Positions 21,399 through 33,421 of a DNA stretch of 64,000 bases are shown here, one piece after another. The position numbers were made by a program, and so were the translations under genes. The notes under the pieces were generated by a model that made no database searches, was not told the DNA's origin, and was given only the letters and a program-made list of their open reading frames with translations. Each line of letters starts with the position of its first letter. Position 1 is the first letter of the stretch. The stretch is taken from contig SKCR01038117.1 of the NCBI GenBank assembly GCA_019454045.1, positions 310,001 through 374,000 of the forward strand, read 5' to 3'. The DNA comes from Zanthoxylum bungeanum. Its lineage: Eukaryota; Streptophyta; Magnoliopsida; Sapindales; Rutaceae.

Positions 21399-23775
21399 TG
21401 AATTTAGGCATGAAATTGAATTAGGGTTCTTAATCTAAAATTTGGGTATTTTTGATTTGATCATGATTTAATCAAATTGTTTGTTTGAGTATGCTTATAT
21501 ATTGATAACTTAGAGTTATGTATGATCAATTTTATGAAAAATTAATTAGATTAATTTTCCCCAAATTAATAGGCTTGGCCGAATGGACATGAACCCTAAT
21601 GTCATGGTGATTTTGATTTTTAGACCATTGGATGAGTTTAAAATGATTGGATAAATTGATTTGTGATTTAATTGGATTGAAATCAAAATTAATGAAGAAA
21701 ATTCCATAATGTTGTGACATGTAGTAGCATGTAATGAGTTGATTTGGTTTCAATTGTGTTGGACATGAATTGAATATAATAAAGCATGATTAATTATGTA
21801 AATTGGTATTTTGGAAATGTTAATTTAAATAATTAATTATGGCTATACACTTTAATTAATTAAATTGTGAAATTTGGAATATTAGAATTTAATTAATTTG
21901 GGCTTAAATTTGGAATTGGGCTAAAATTGTTATATTTGGGCCTAATGGGCTTGGGTGGGCCAAGTTTGGTTTAGGATAATTGGTTGGATCCAATTGGGCC
22001 TAAAACCATTTCCATAAAGTCCAAATATGATAATTGGGCCTTTAAAATTTAATTGGGCCTAATGGGCCGAAATTAATTTTATGGTAAATAGGGTGATTCC
22101 TTTACTTGGGCCTTGGCATTTGGGTTTGACCAATATTGGCCAAAGCCCATGCCTTAAGAATTAATGAAAAGCCCATTGGACTTTAATTAATTGACATTGG
22201 ATGTTAATTGAGCTTTGAGACCCAGTAAGATTAGATTTAGAATTTAAGTCGTAAAGACACATTAAAAGTGTAATTATTTAATTTAGAATTAAATAATGAA
22301 TTAGTATTGAATACAAATTAAATTGGATTTAAAATTGTAGTTCGATATAATTCAAGAATTCGCACTTTGAGTACTTATTCTTAAACGAGTTGGACTCGCG
22401 CAAATCAAATCGTTGTTTGAACATTGGATGGTCATTAATCAAAGATTAATTAATTGGATTATATTGATTGATAACATGCTTTTGTGAATACATGGATGTA
22501 TTATATGAATAATGTATATCAGATGGATATTAGATGGGTGAGGGCAATTTTGGAAATTATTGTAATAAATTTAGAATTTATTAAATTGGACCTGCGTGTC
22601 CAGCATTTATCTCTCGATTCTTTGTAATTCTCTTCTCACCAATTCCCCTCAATGTAATGAGGTTTCTTTAGAAGTATTATGTAATTGGGTAGAAGTAAGA
22701 ATAGTGCTAGCAGGAGAGAGGAAATTAAGTGATTTGTTCTAGGAACAATTTGTGAGATATCCATCCGCATATCATTATTAATTTATTTTTCGCGCCTTAT
22801 TATGCTTTTAGAATGCATGCTTAAGGGTGTATGATGAGACCTAATCAAAGATAATTAATTGGTTGCCATTTACGTGAAAAACCCTAAACAAATATTAAGA
22901 AATTTCCTTCCATTGAGTGATTCTCTCTCAAGATCCAAGATTGGCATTTGTTTGTTGGCCAAAGTCAAGACCTTTGTCCATTGCGGATGTGTTTGAATCA
23001 TGAAGGCTTTGTTCCATATCGTATGCCTTGGGCAAGTTGTGATTTGTTGTCCAAAGTCAAGGTCACTTCTTGTTCATCGGCCTCGATTACGAAGCTTTCC
23101 ATTGTCAATGAGTCACGCTTAACTAGAATCATTAAGCTTGTTGAGCCAAAGCCAAGACTTAGTTGATTTAGAGGAAAAAGGTTAGGAAATATATTGGATA
23201 TATTTACATATATTGGATATATGTTTCGGACTTGGAAGTCTACCTACTGGATCTAGTAATTGGATGAGATCCAATTGATCTTAGAGATCTACCTAGTTAA
23301 GTATCATACAATTTGTTGGCCAAAGTCAAGATTGTGTGTTATTTAACGGGATCCTAGCCCACTAGGAAACTAGGTTTCCCGAGTACTCCACAGAGGGTTA
23401 GAGGCTCGCCGAAAAATAGTGGGAGGCAAGTATTAAATTTGCGATTTCGTTTAGATACTTGCCAATACGCGCTCATTTCATTTTTCGTCATTATTTAAAA
23501 AATATATATATATATATATATTAGTTGGACTAATATTCAATTGTTGTTTTAATTAAACAGTTGAACTGTATTCAAACTACTTCATTTGTAGCTGGTTATA
23601 TAATTGGATTATATTAATCAATACATTTGAAAATAACCGATCAATTATAATTGATTATATAGTTAGACTATAGTAATCATTATATTCAATTGTACCCGAA
23701 ACCGTTGATTGGATAGTTGGACTATTGGAATCAAGATAACTGAAAGATTAGCGTTTAAAACATAATCCTGGGTGA
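21399..23775 (+). other. Cop-2 5' leader, 2.4 kb, non-coding
   Basis: AT-rich leader with many 'gggcctaatgggc' stretches (21900-22200) and a dispersed motif ttgttggccaaagtcaaga (22950, 23040, 23310). The same leader is at 55073-57593 in Cop-3. No ORF here looks like a gene. Confidence 0.75.
23502..23522. repeat. (TA)n microsatellite
   Basis: About nine to ten TA units after an A run, inside the Cop-2 leader. Absent at the matching place in Cop-3 (near 57470), so it grew after the copies separated. Confidence 0.85.
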
Positions 23776-24427
23776 AAATGTCTTTAAGCGGCTTCAATTT
23801 TCAAATTGGGAATATAACCTCAGGATAGTCCTGGGAGTCAAGAAGTTACTCTATTTGATAGAGCGACCTCTCGGGCCTAAGCCCAGAGTTGAGCAAATAG
23901 TAGAGCATGAGTTTTGGAAGACTCATGATGATGATAACTTTAGTGCTCAATCCGTCATGCTTGCCGCAATGATTCCTTAATTTCATCGTCAGAACAAATG
24001 ATTGGATCTTTATAGTATGATATTGAAATTGAAGAATCTTCACAGATCTAATCTTAGATCTTAGAAGTACTAATTGCAAGAGAAAACTCTTGGAGAGTTA
24101 ATGGCTATGCTCAAGGAGACAGAGCCAGAGCTTGCAAAAAGGCAAGTAGCGCAAGGCGCATCTTACTTCAATATCCCAGAAGGTCAAGGCTTGGCTGAAG
24201 GCTTCCAGGGATATGGAAAAAATGGCAAGGCTAAATGGTCACAGTCTTCTGGGAAGACAAATGACATATCTAAAGATGTCTGCCTAAACTATGGCAAACG
24301 GGGTCACTGGAAGCGTGACTGCTGTATAGACAAGGCAGACATGAAGGAAGCGAATACGGACAAAGGTCCGGCTTCAGGTATGTTTGTTATAAACATGACC
24401 ACTACTAGTTTTAAAATTGGATTTTGA
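23776..24427 (+). pseudogene. gag: Cop-2 gag, degenerate
   Basis: Matches Cop-3 gag from gaaaatgtctttaagcgg onward but with stops and frameshifts until 24074, where an open stretch carries LGELMAMLKETEPELAKRQ. The zinc knuckle at 24281-24322 reads CLNYGKRGHWKRDC, with the second Cys changed to Tyr, so zinc binding would be impaired. The protease Asp-Ser-Gly region that follows (about 24415) is destroyed by stops. Confidence 0.85.
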
Positions 24428-25490
24428 TACTAGTATGGTACATACATATATACTTATGTGTGGGATCTGCTGATAAGCAGGAGACTGGCTTCAGATGAGA
24501 TTGACATGCGAGTCAGAAATGAGACGAGAGTCGCTGTTTTGGCCGTAGAAACCTAAGTTTTGGAATTGCCCTTTGGGCATGTACCTAAATTAGGAAACTA
24601 TTAAAATGTACCTAGTTTGACTAGAAACATTATCTCTATATCTAAGTTTAACCCGTTGCGGGTATACCTTTATATTCTAGAACACTAAGTGTTTTAGTTT
24701 ATAAAGATGATATTGAGATAAAAACATTGGATGTGAATAAAAGTATTTATATTTTGAATATAAACAAATCTCAAACATATAACATGACAAACAAATAGCT
24801 CAAACAGAATTAATCAGTTGAGACTTATTTGTGGCATTGTTGTCTAGGACACATTAACAAGACTCGTATATCCACACTTTCGAAGAATGGGTACTAGGAC
24901 GAATTTGATTCTAACTCAAATGAAGTCTACAAATCTAGTTTATTAGGCAAAATGCCTAAAACACCTTTTACTTGGTAAAATTGTAAGTGCCACTGATATG
25001 TTAGCCCTTGTTCATAGTGACGTAATTGGGCCCATGTCTAGCTAGGCTAGAGATTAATATGAATACTTCGTAACCTTTATGGATGTGGCATCGCGTTACG
25101 GTTATGTGTATCTTATGAAACACAAGTCAGAAACTTTTAAGTAATTCAAAGAGTTTCGACACGAAGTAAGAAGACAAACCGGTAAAATTATTAAAAATAT
25201 TACGGTCGGACCATAGTGTAAGATACTTAAACATATAAGTTTCAAGATTACTTGAAAAAGTAAGGTATTCTTTCACAGTGGACTCCTCTCGGAACACCTC
25301 AATTTGACGGTGTGTCCGAACTGAGAAACTGAACTTTGTCGGACATAGTAAGGTTAATTATGAGTCGCTCTGAGCTACCAATTTCCTTCTAGAGATACGT
25401 ATTAAACAATGCAATACTTATTTTGAATAAGGTTCCATCAAAAGTCTGTTAGACAGACTTCATATTAGATATGAACGGGAAAGAAACCGG
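24428..25490 (+). pseudogene. pol: Cop-2 protease and integrase remnants
   Basis: No single reading frame survives. By comparison with Cop-3, the pre-integrase histidine motif is near 24830-24855, the first core region near 25010-25080 (cagtga.gtaattgggcccatg), the second Asp region near 25200 and the Glu region near 25310-25340 (ggtgtgtccgaactgagaaac). Stops and small indels occur about every 50-100 bases. Confidence 0.8.
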
Positions 25491-26890
25491 GTTTTAGGCA
25501 GAAAAACCGACTACGTATGAAGAAGTGATACAAGGTATCGACTCATTTTATGGCAAAGGGACATTAAGTCCGAAATGGATTCCATGTATACAACCAAGTT
25601 TGGACACTGGTTGATGTACCAGAAGGCATTGTGCCTGTTGGTACTAAATGAGTCTTCAAGGAAGACATACATGGATGGCAACATACAAATGTATAAAGCT
25701 AGGCTTATACAGAAAATGTATCGTTAACGACATAGTGTCGACTACGACGAAACCTTTTATCCGTTGCCATGATTAAATCCATTCGGATAATGCTTGCTAA
25801 TGTTGAATATTTCATTTATGAAATATGAAATATGGCATATGGACGTCAAAATCGCTTTCCTTAAACGGAAACCTTTTGGAGGGTGTTTACAACATCCTGA
25901 CGGTTTTGTAATACCAAAACAAGCAAACAAGGTTTGCAAGTTAAATCAATCCATTTATGGATTAAAACAAGCATTGCGTTCTTGGAACTAACGCTTTGAT
26001 AAGATCATAATGGTATATGATTTCATTCAAAACGAAGATGATTCTTGTGTATATAAGAAGGTTAGTGGGAGCGCACTAACAATGATTGTCCTATATAATG
26101 ATGATATATTATTTCTTGGAAATGACATTCCCATAATACAATCGATGAAAGCTTGGCTTTCATGAAAATTCTCCATAGAATACTTGGGAGAGGCAACCTT
26201 TATTCTAGGAATAAGGATCTACTGGGATAGATCTGAAAGTTGTTGGCACTCTCAGAGAACTCGTACATTGAAAAGATGTATGTGACTTGGTGTCTCATAT
26301 GCTTTGAGCATATGGAGTCACAATCAGGCCAATCCAGGTGATGGTCACTGGATCAATGTTAAGAACATCCTTAAGTATCTTAGACGAACTAAGGATGCTT
26401 TCTTAAGCTATGGAGAAGGAGAACTTGAAGTGACTGGGTTCACCGTTGCAAGTTTCCAAACCGACAAAAATGACTGTAAGTCGCAATAAAGGTACTATTT
26501 AGTTTGAATAATGGAACAGTGAGCTGGAAATCTTCCAAGCAAGATACTGTTGCCGAATAAATAACAAAAGCGGAACATTGCTGCAGCTGAGGCAGCAAAA
26601 GAAGCATTTTTTGGATCTATATAATCCTAATTAGATTAGGTGCAGTTCTGTTAGCAGCTGAGCTAGGCCACATCACAGGCTAAAGAACTAATGGTCTCAT
26701 CAACGATCCAAGTATGTACTTCAAATGGTTTCAACTGATTCGTCGGATCATACATCGTGGCGATGTGATGATAGAATAAATCGCATCAGATGATAACCTT
26801 GCAAATCTGCTGACGAAAGCTGTTTTTCAGCAGAATTTTGAGCAACCCGTACATAGTTCAGGTGTAGGACACTTGAGTGATTGGCTATAG
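25491..26890 (+). pseudogene. pol: Cop-2 reverse transcriptase and RNase H remnants
   Basis: RT pieces: IWHMDVKIAFLKRKPFGG and VCKLNQSIYGLKQALRSWN (25794-25991). The catalytic box at about 26090 reads YNDD instead of YVDD. The RNase H region has WINVKNILKYLRRTKDAFLS and GFTVASFQTDKNDCKSQ (26304-26489), with the usual Asp of YTDA lost. About 100 bp of 3' tail follows to the polypurine tract. Non-functional. Confidence 0.85.
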
Positions 26891-26893
26891 GCC

Positions 26894-26904
26894 AAGTGGG
26901 AGAT
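26894..26904 (+). promoter_or_regulatory. Cop-2 polypurine tract
   Basis: AAGTGGGAGAT immediately before the 3' LTR TGTTGGAC at 26905. Confidence 0.85.
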
Positions 26905-27726
26905 TGTTGGACAATTATGACCCATATCATCTCTATTTGTACAGAACATGGCGTTGTTGTACAAATTAACTATGTGACAAAGGAAATTGCTCTTTTATCA
27001 TTTGTAATTGGATTACCAAGATACATAAATGATAAAAGTCCATATGATTAGTACCGGATTAATAAGATATGAGACAATATTAATCCACTAAGGTTTAATC
27101 ATTAAATATCCCTAGTTGTAGTATTATCGAGACTGGACATCGATAATGCGTAATAGACTAGTATTGCACTTGTGCGCATTATGGGAGCATAACAACATAG
27201 TTCTCATATATTTAAGTATTGGATACTTATGCAAGTGTGATAGGAGGTTGTGTTCACCGATGGTACGGGAACAGCTTTGCTCTGGATAGACCCCTCGAAA
27301 TCTAATTGGTAGTATGACTATGTGTCTATGGGAATCCGAATCAGGGTAGGTGTATTTGGTCTTAACCTGAGACTTGCATCGCTAATACTTGTGACAATCA
27401 GTATACTTTGGTTTTGATCGTCCGGGGCTTTAACAGGTTCTGTGTACGCCTCTTCTGGGTATACTGAGAATCGTAGTGTATTGGGTGTGATGTCAAGATG
27501 GAAATATCACTCCAATCATATGGAGATGATGATCACGCAGGATACGGAACTAGTACTCTTAAGTACTGCAGTCATCGGGATAATATGACTAAGTCATGAT
27601 TATCCGATTATAGAGACTAGTTACCAGAGATCCGATATATACTTCGTACGGGGCAGACACAATTCCAGCCCGAGTACTAGCATGTGATATCGATACTGGA
27701 TCACAATACGCAATACTATGTATACT
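26905..27726 (+). repeat. Cop-2 3' LTR, first part (822 bp)
   Basis: Aligns with 19441-20262 of the 5' LTR and stops at ctatgtatact, where Tat-3 begins. Continues at 62299. Confidence 0.92.
27722..27726. repeat. Target-site duplication of Tat-3, ATACT (partner TTACT at 62294-62298)
   Basis: The intact Cop-2 5' LTR reads tgtatactacgac at the same place, so ATACT is the original and the right copy has one changed base. Both sides continue as the same LTR. Confidence 0.8.
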
Positions 27727-29789
27727 TGTAGGACACAGAACTTGACGACGCTGTTCTAAGGCTCGCGGCCTAGTTGGGAGTACGGAATAGCTCGCGGGGA
27801 ACTAAACCAGAGAAATAACATGAGTCGCCATCCGGTGTGAATCGAGATAAAGATTTAAGGCCGCACTCACCCCTCGCAAGGGAAGACCTCAAACCGTTGG
27901 GTTCAGAATGGTCTCTTACTTATGTCACTTGTAAAGATATGATTTGTGCAATAACTAACCGAATCACTCAACATGTATGCTCAAAGGTAGCCTACACCTA
28001 AGTTCGCATGCATAAGAATAATAAAGAAACCTATATGTAAGTTTGATGCTTCAAAGTAAGTTGTCATAACGGCAAACACGCAATAACATACAATCATCGC
28101 ACAAGCATGCTCAATTATCTAATGCGGAAAATAAATAAGAATCTAAGCATAAATATAAATTAAATCCCTAATATGATATAAAACAACCTAATCATGCATA
28201 AAGAAAGAAAATATTATCGACTAAATCATGCTTAAGAGAAATAACATACTAGCAACGTAATCATGCTCGAATACAATGTTGGATGAACGAAATATGTGTA
28301 TCTCTCAAGCAGTACGTGGCATTGTATCCCGAGTGCAAACCGCGATAACGTCCATTCAGATTCGGCTATAGAATTTACGTCCGGGTTTCCATCCGATTTA
28401 CCACAAGAAAGAACACATATCCATTCACCCAACGGCGACAACACAAATCAACTAACGACTCTCATGCGAATTAAATTTAATAAACAATTAAAAGACGATT
28501 AAAAATAAATAAAAGAGGTGACCTCAGGTCTAACCTTTTATGTCGCTTCTTGGAAGTGCGTTACACGGCCGTTGGAAGGGTTGATGATCCGTAACTTTTC
28601 TGGTTCACTAATCCAACGTTTTTTCCTTGCTGTTTCACTGTTTGGGCTGCTATTTTCACTCCGTTTCGCTGCTGTTTCTAGTTACAGTATTGGCTTACTG
28701 GTTTGCGGTAAAATGGGACTATTTTGCGGGTTCAGTTTTTGCGGTTTTTGGAAGGTTTGGGGCTGCGGTTTTTGCTACTGTTTTGGGGTAGTTTTTTGGA
28801 GTGTTTTCAGTGCAGTTTTGGGGCTGTTTGGGGGCATTTTCAGGGGTTAAATTTGCGGTAAACTGGGTAGTTTTATGAGGGTGTAATTAGCGGTAGTTTT
28901 AGGCAATGCAGTGGGCAGTTTCTTAGCAATTTAAGGGATGGTTCTGCGGCTATTTCGGGGGTGTTTTGCAGAGGTATTTAGGCGTTAATTTGAGGGTTAT
29001 TTGATGTCAGTTTGTGCGTGAGGCAATGGGCGTGAATGAGGGCTGTAACGTAAGTGAGGTTGAGGGGGTAAGTGGCTTGTGTGGTCAAGGGGCTTGTGGC
29101 GTTGAAATGAGCTATGTTGGCGTGAAGTAGTGGGGACGTGTGGCTAGGCGTGAATGTGATTTTAGTGTGAGTGATTTTTAGGTCAAGGGGGGGCTGTGCG
29201 TGAGTGGATTTTAGGTTTCTTGTGAATATGCGTGAATGCTCCAGGCTGGTAAATGTGGTGAATGCCTCTTTTTATAGGCAAAAGGATGGAAGCAATCCTA
29301 GTCCGAATAGGAAAGGATATTCCAAGGATAATGACATCTCCTAATTAATATCTCATAAGGAATCAATCTCTCTAATTTAGGATAATGATTGCTTTTGATT
29401 AGGAAATGGATCTATGAGATTTATTTTATTTAGGAAAGGATTTGGCTTGATTTTATGCATGTGTTAAATGTGATTTTGGTTAATTAGGAGAGTGATGGGT
29501 GTGAATGGCTTTGTTTGGGCGTGGGCTTTTGGTTTTTGATAGGCTTATGCATTTGGGCTTGGTGTATGGTCTGATGAGTGGCTTATGGGGTTTTGGGCCG
29601 AGGATAAACTTTGAAACAGAGGTCCAACAAGCAAACCGAAGCTAGACAACCGAATTAAATCCAACAAAATGCCAATTTCAAACTTTACCCTTCCAACGTC
29701 CGTTTCTCGCGACTTCCGCAGTTTTAAAAGGTAGTGTCTCCATACGAGACTCATCATCGGTACTTACATGCAAAAATGCAGTGCCTACA
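27727..29789 (-). repeat. Tat-3 3' LTR, 2063 bp
   Basis: Plus-strand ends TGTAGGACAC and GCAGTGCCTACA. Pairs with 51635-53035 plus 61648-62293 (about 2047 bp without Cop-3). It has one conserved ~100 bp block (28303-28405) and no GTTCGAAC minisatellite, so it is a shorter subfamily than Tat-1 and Tat-2. Confidence 0.92.
29268..29276 (-). promoter_or_regulatory. TATA box of Tat-3 3' LTR
   Basis: Minus-strand TATAAAAAG about 515 bp inside the LTR. The same sequence is in the 5' LTR at 61773-61781, from where it would drive the genomic transcript. Confidence 0.6.
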
Positions 29790-29803
29790 GTCGCCCCCAC
29801 TTT
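29790..29803 (-). promoter_or_regulatory. Tat-3 polypurine tract
   Basis: Minus-strand AAAGTGGGGGCGAC directly before the LTR TGTAGGCACTGC; purine-rich plus-strand primer of gypsy type. Confidence 0.8.
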
Positions 29804-29929
29804 GATGGGACTTGTGCAATGTGTGACAATGACAATCCTATCAAAGTACGTGCAATACATTTTTTACTTACCTGGCTCGCCAGCTGTCACTTGACTTGCC
29901 AGTTGCTCTGAGTTGATTTGATTGTTCTA

Positions 29930-30470
29930 AACCACGTACCTAAGGTGTCACGATTGCGTCTCTATACCTAGAGTGTCGCAGTTGTGTCTGAGTGCCGTAC
30001 CTGGCGTGCTAAACCCCGTACCTAGGGTGTCGTGGTTGCGTCTCCATACCTAGAGTGTCGCAGTAGTGTCCGAGTGCCGTACCTGGCGTGCTAAACCCCG
30101 TACCTAGGGTGTCGCGGTTGCGTCTCCATACCTAGAGTGTTGCAGTTGTGTTTCAGTCCCGTACTTGGCGTGCTAAACCCCGTACCTACGGTGTCACGAT
30201 TGCGTCTCCATACCTAGAGTGACGCAGTTATGTCTGAGTGTCGTACCTGGCGTGCTAAACCACGTACCTAGGGTATCGCGATTGCGTCTCCATACCTAGA
30301 GTGTCACAGAGATGTCTCCATACCCGGAGTGCCGTACCTGGCAAGCTAAACACCATACCCGAGGTGTCGCTGAAATGTCTCCATACTCGGAGTGCCGTAC
30401 CTAGCATACTAAACCCCATACCCGAGGCGTCGCTGAAATATCTCCATACCCGGAGTACCGTACCTGGCAT
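29930..30470 (-). repeat. ~82 bp tandem repeat in Tat-3 3' UTR
   Basis: The phrase ctggcgtgctaaaccccgtac recurs at about 30001, 30083, 30164 and 30247 (spacing 81-83 bp), with cctagagtgtcgcag inside each unit. The array grades into shorter units towards 30470. It lies between integrase and the 3' LTR. Confidence 0.85.
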
Positions 30471-30479
30471 ACTAAATTG

Positions 30480-30840
30480 ATGTCTCCATACCCGGAGTGC
30501 CATACCCTGCAAAACTGATACTGATGTTTGATGTGGGCCTCGCCCCCAGAGTGCCATACCCGGCAAGACTAATACTGATAATGATGTGGGCCTCGCCCCT
30601 AGAACACCATACCCGGCAAGACTAATACTGATAATGATGTGGGCCTCGCCCCTAGAATGCCATACCCGGCAAGACTAATACTGATAATGATGTGGGCCTC
30701 GCCCCCATAATGCCATACCCGATAAGACTAATACTGATAATGATGTGGGCCTCGCCCCCATAATGCCATACCTGGCAAGACTAATACTGATAATGATGTG
30801 GGCCTCGCCCCCAGAATGCCATACCTGGCAAGACTGCTAC
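30480..30840 (-). repeat. 53 bp tandem repeat in Tat-3 3' UTR
   Basis: The unit gatgtgggcctcgccccc plus ccatacccggcaagacta is spaced exactly 53 bp at 30541, 30594, 30647, 30700, 30753 and 30806. It shares 'ccataccc.g' with the neighbouring 82 bp units. An isolated relative (tgggcttcgccccctgag) is at 31710-31730. Confidence 0.9.
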
Positions 30841-32020
30841 TGATGTTGATGTTCCATTCCAACATATTACATTGCCTCTTCTCGAGATAATCCTGATAGT
30901 TAGACATATTTTCGTCCTCAACGAATGCTTCGCGTCGAAACCTGAGAACCATCAAAGTACTCGATACACTCAACTCCGATCGTCTGAATAGGTGTTCTGA
31001 ACTAGACTCCTAGTGTGTGTGTGCTAAGGCTCTTTCGCGGTTTAATCCTTAAGTAGGCCAACTCGATGATTTCGTCTCAGAGAATCGGATCGGTGGGTCT
31101 AACCAACCTAGATGTCTTAATCACACTCTGTGATTACTTCGTCATACTCAACATGATATGGTCTTCTTATTTTTTCTTGTCTTTTTCTTTTCATTCTTTT
31201 CATTCTTTTTCATTCTTTTTCATTTTCTCTTTTCTTTCTTTTTCTTTTCTTGACACACATACCCTTTAAGGTAGCATTTCTCCTCATGGCGGTCCTAATA
31301 CTCGCCCATGGGTAGCTTCACGCTTATCGGTTATAGGCGGTCCATTTTTTATTTTCTTTTCATTGCATAGACTTTTTCGTTGTTTCCAACCATATCATAT
31401 ATCGTAGCACAAGTAACCCAGGGTGGACATCCAGGCAAACGGTCATTCCCCGATCCATCATCTCTCCGACTGGTCATTTTGCCAACCACTCAGGCTTCTA
31501 CTGCTGAGATCCCGTAATTAAGTGGTCGTGAGTCCAGCCGAGATCAATCTATTCAGAATACCAGATAAAAACATGTCTCGCACTTATCGTTTCTAAGGCT
31601 TCTCCCTACAGCAAACAATGTCATCACCGAACATATATCTAACTATCAAAGACTTTTTTTTTCACTCATTCATTCCATGGAATTCTTCCTTTCGACTGCT
31701 GATAATGTGGGCTTCGCCCCCTGAGATTCCTTCCTGAAACTGATACTGGCGTGGGCCTCAACCCTGGGACTCATCCCTGAAACCAATACTGATTCATTTC
31801 TGAAACTGACTGTACTGTTGCTGATTCTGACTGGCTTATCTTTGCCGCTTTCTCTTTTTTTCTTCTTAAAAACCTGTGAATACAAAACAAAACAAACACA
31901 AAAAGGAATGCAAAATATGTTACGTGTATGCATACATGCATGAGTTTTCTATCCCGTCGGGTTAGGTCTTCTGCCAATTCTCTTGGTGACTGCTCAGTCT
32001 TCTATTCCTCAGGCAAAATA
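30841..32020 (-). other. Tat-3 3' UTR between integrase and repeats
   Basis: Non-coding. A roughly 95 bp pyrimidine tract on the plus strand (31160-31255, purine-rich on the element strand) is the only strong compositional feature. I see no extra or antisense gene here comparable to that of Tat-R. Confidence 0.65.
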
Positions 32021-33421
32021 CTACTTCAATCTGTTAATGTTGATCGGTTCGGTGAACTCATTCCCTTCCAAGTCTGACAGTCTCACTGCTTCATTTCCCA
32101 TTACTTTCTGGATGATGTAGGGTCCCTTCCAGTTTGGTCTAAACTTTCCTCTCGGGTCTGTTGTCGACGACTTCGACTGCTTAAGCACCGAATCATCATT
32201 TCTGATCTTGGTGGGACGCACCTTCTTATTGAATGCTCGAGTTAACCTCTTCTGGTATATCAGCATATGATGAAAAGACTTTATCCTCTTCTCATCGATC
32301 AATGCTAACTGTTCAAACCTCTGCGAGGCCCATTCTTGTTCAGGCAATTCTGCTTCTGCTAATACCCGCATGGACTGTATCTCAACTTCCACCGGTAATA
32401 CAGCTTCCATTCCGTAGACCAAAGAGTAAGGCGTGGCTCCCGTTGCCGTTCTTACCGAAGTTCTGTACCCCCACATGGCATATGGTAGCTTATCAGCCCA
32501 ATCTTTGTAATTCTCAGTCATCTTGGCTAAAATCATCTTTATGGTCTTGTTGGCTGCCTCGACTGCCCCATTAGCTTGCGGCCTGTAAGGTGAGGACTTG
32601 TGATGGCCTATTCCATACTTCTGCAGCATCACCTTCGTCTCTCCCTGAAACTGGACTCTATTGTCCGTGACCACGTGATGCGGTATACCATACTGACAAA
32701 TGACGTTCGGAGCTATGAACTTTGCCATCTGCTTTGCTGTAACATTGCAGAATGATTCGGCTTCCACCTATTTGGAAAAGTAGTCTACTCCCACTACTAT
32801 GAAGCGATGTCCATTTGACGCGTTCGGTCGAATCTCTCCGATCATATCTATTCCCCATGCTGAGAAAGGCCATGGCTCTGATAGCCCGTGCAACTCTGTA
32901 TGCGGCAAATGATTCAAGTTACCATGCGCTTGACAATCATGACAGTGCTTCACCAGCTTCGCGTAGTCAGCTTCCATGGTCGACCAGAAAAAGCCTTGTC
33001 TTACTATCTTACAAGACAGATTCAACCCATTCATATGCGGTCCACATACACCAGCATGCACTTCTTCCATTACCTTCTGAGCTTCTTCTTTTCTCAAACA
33101 CTTCAACTGAATACCATTTGCTTGCCTCTTGTACAATTCTCTTTTCAAGCTCACATACTGAGAAGCCAACTTCCGAATGGCTATTCTGTCCTTTCTGCTC
33201 GCTTCCTCCGGGTGTTCCTCATGTTCTAAGCACCACTGGATATCATGATACCAGGGTTTCCCGTCGTCGACCTCCACTTCCAATATTCTTTCTATCTCAT
33301 AAACCGGTTTACTTGCTGTTGTTAACACTAGTGGTCTTATTACCAATTTCTCCGGATTCTCCCAAGTTGCGGCTAACATTGCCAATGCGTTTTCCATCTG
33401 ATTCTCTTCTCGCGGCAAGTG
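32021..33421 (-). pseudogene. pol: Tat-3 integrase, one internal stop
   Basis: Integrase joins element DNA to the chromosome. Visible in order: linker, H2C2 zinc domain (VHAGVCGPHMNG ... HCHDCQAHGN, about 33065-32935), core with Asp in WGIDMIGEI, second Asp in VVTDNRVQFQ (about 32670) and Glu in ANGAVEAANKT. The C-terminal domain has FRPNWKGPYIIQKVMGNEAV, and the protein ends NINRLK. A TAG replaces the Trp of the usual YFSKW at 32768-32770. A second TAG at 33422-33424 separates it from the RNase H ORF in the same frame. Confidence 0.9.

Noticed and set aside
28518..28850. 110-codon ORF, hydrophobic, membrane-like (also 52429-52755)
   Set aside because: Antisense translation of T/G-rich Tat-3 LTR sequence; the second copy has diverged in frame, so it is not under coding constraint.
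27727..29789. Solo LTR
   Set aside because: First looked isolated inside Cop-2, but its left flank matches the right flank of 62293, and a polypurine tract and pol lie to its right, so it is the 3' LTR of Tat-3.
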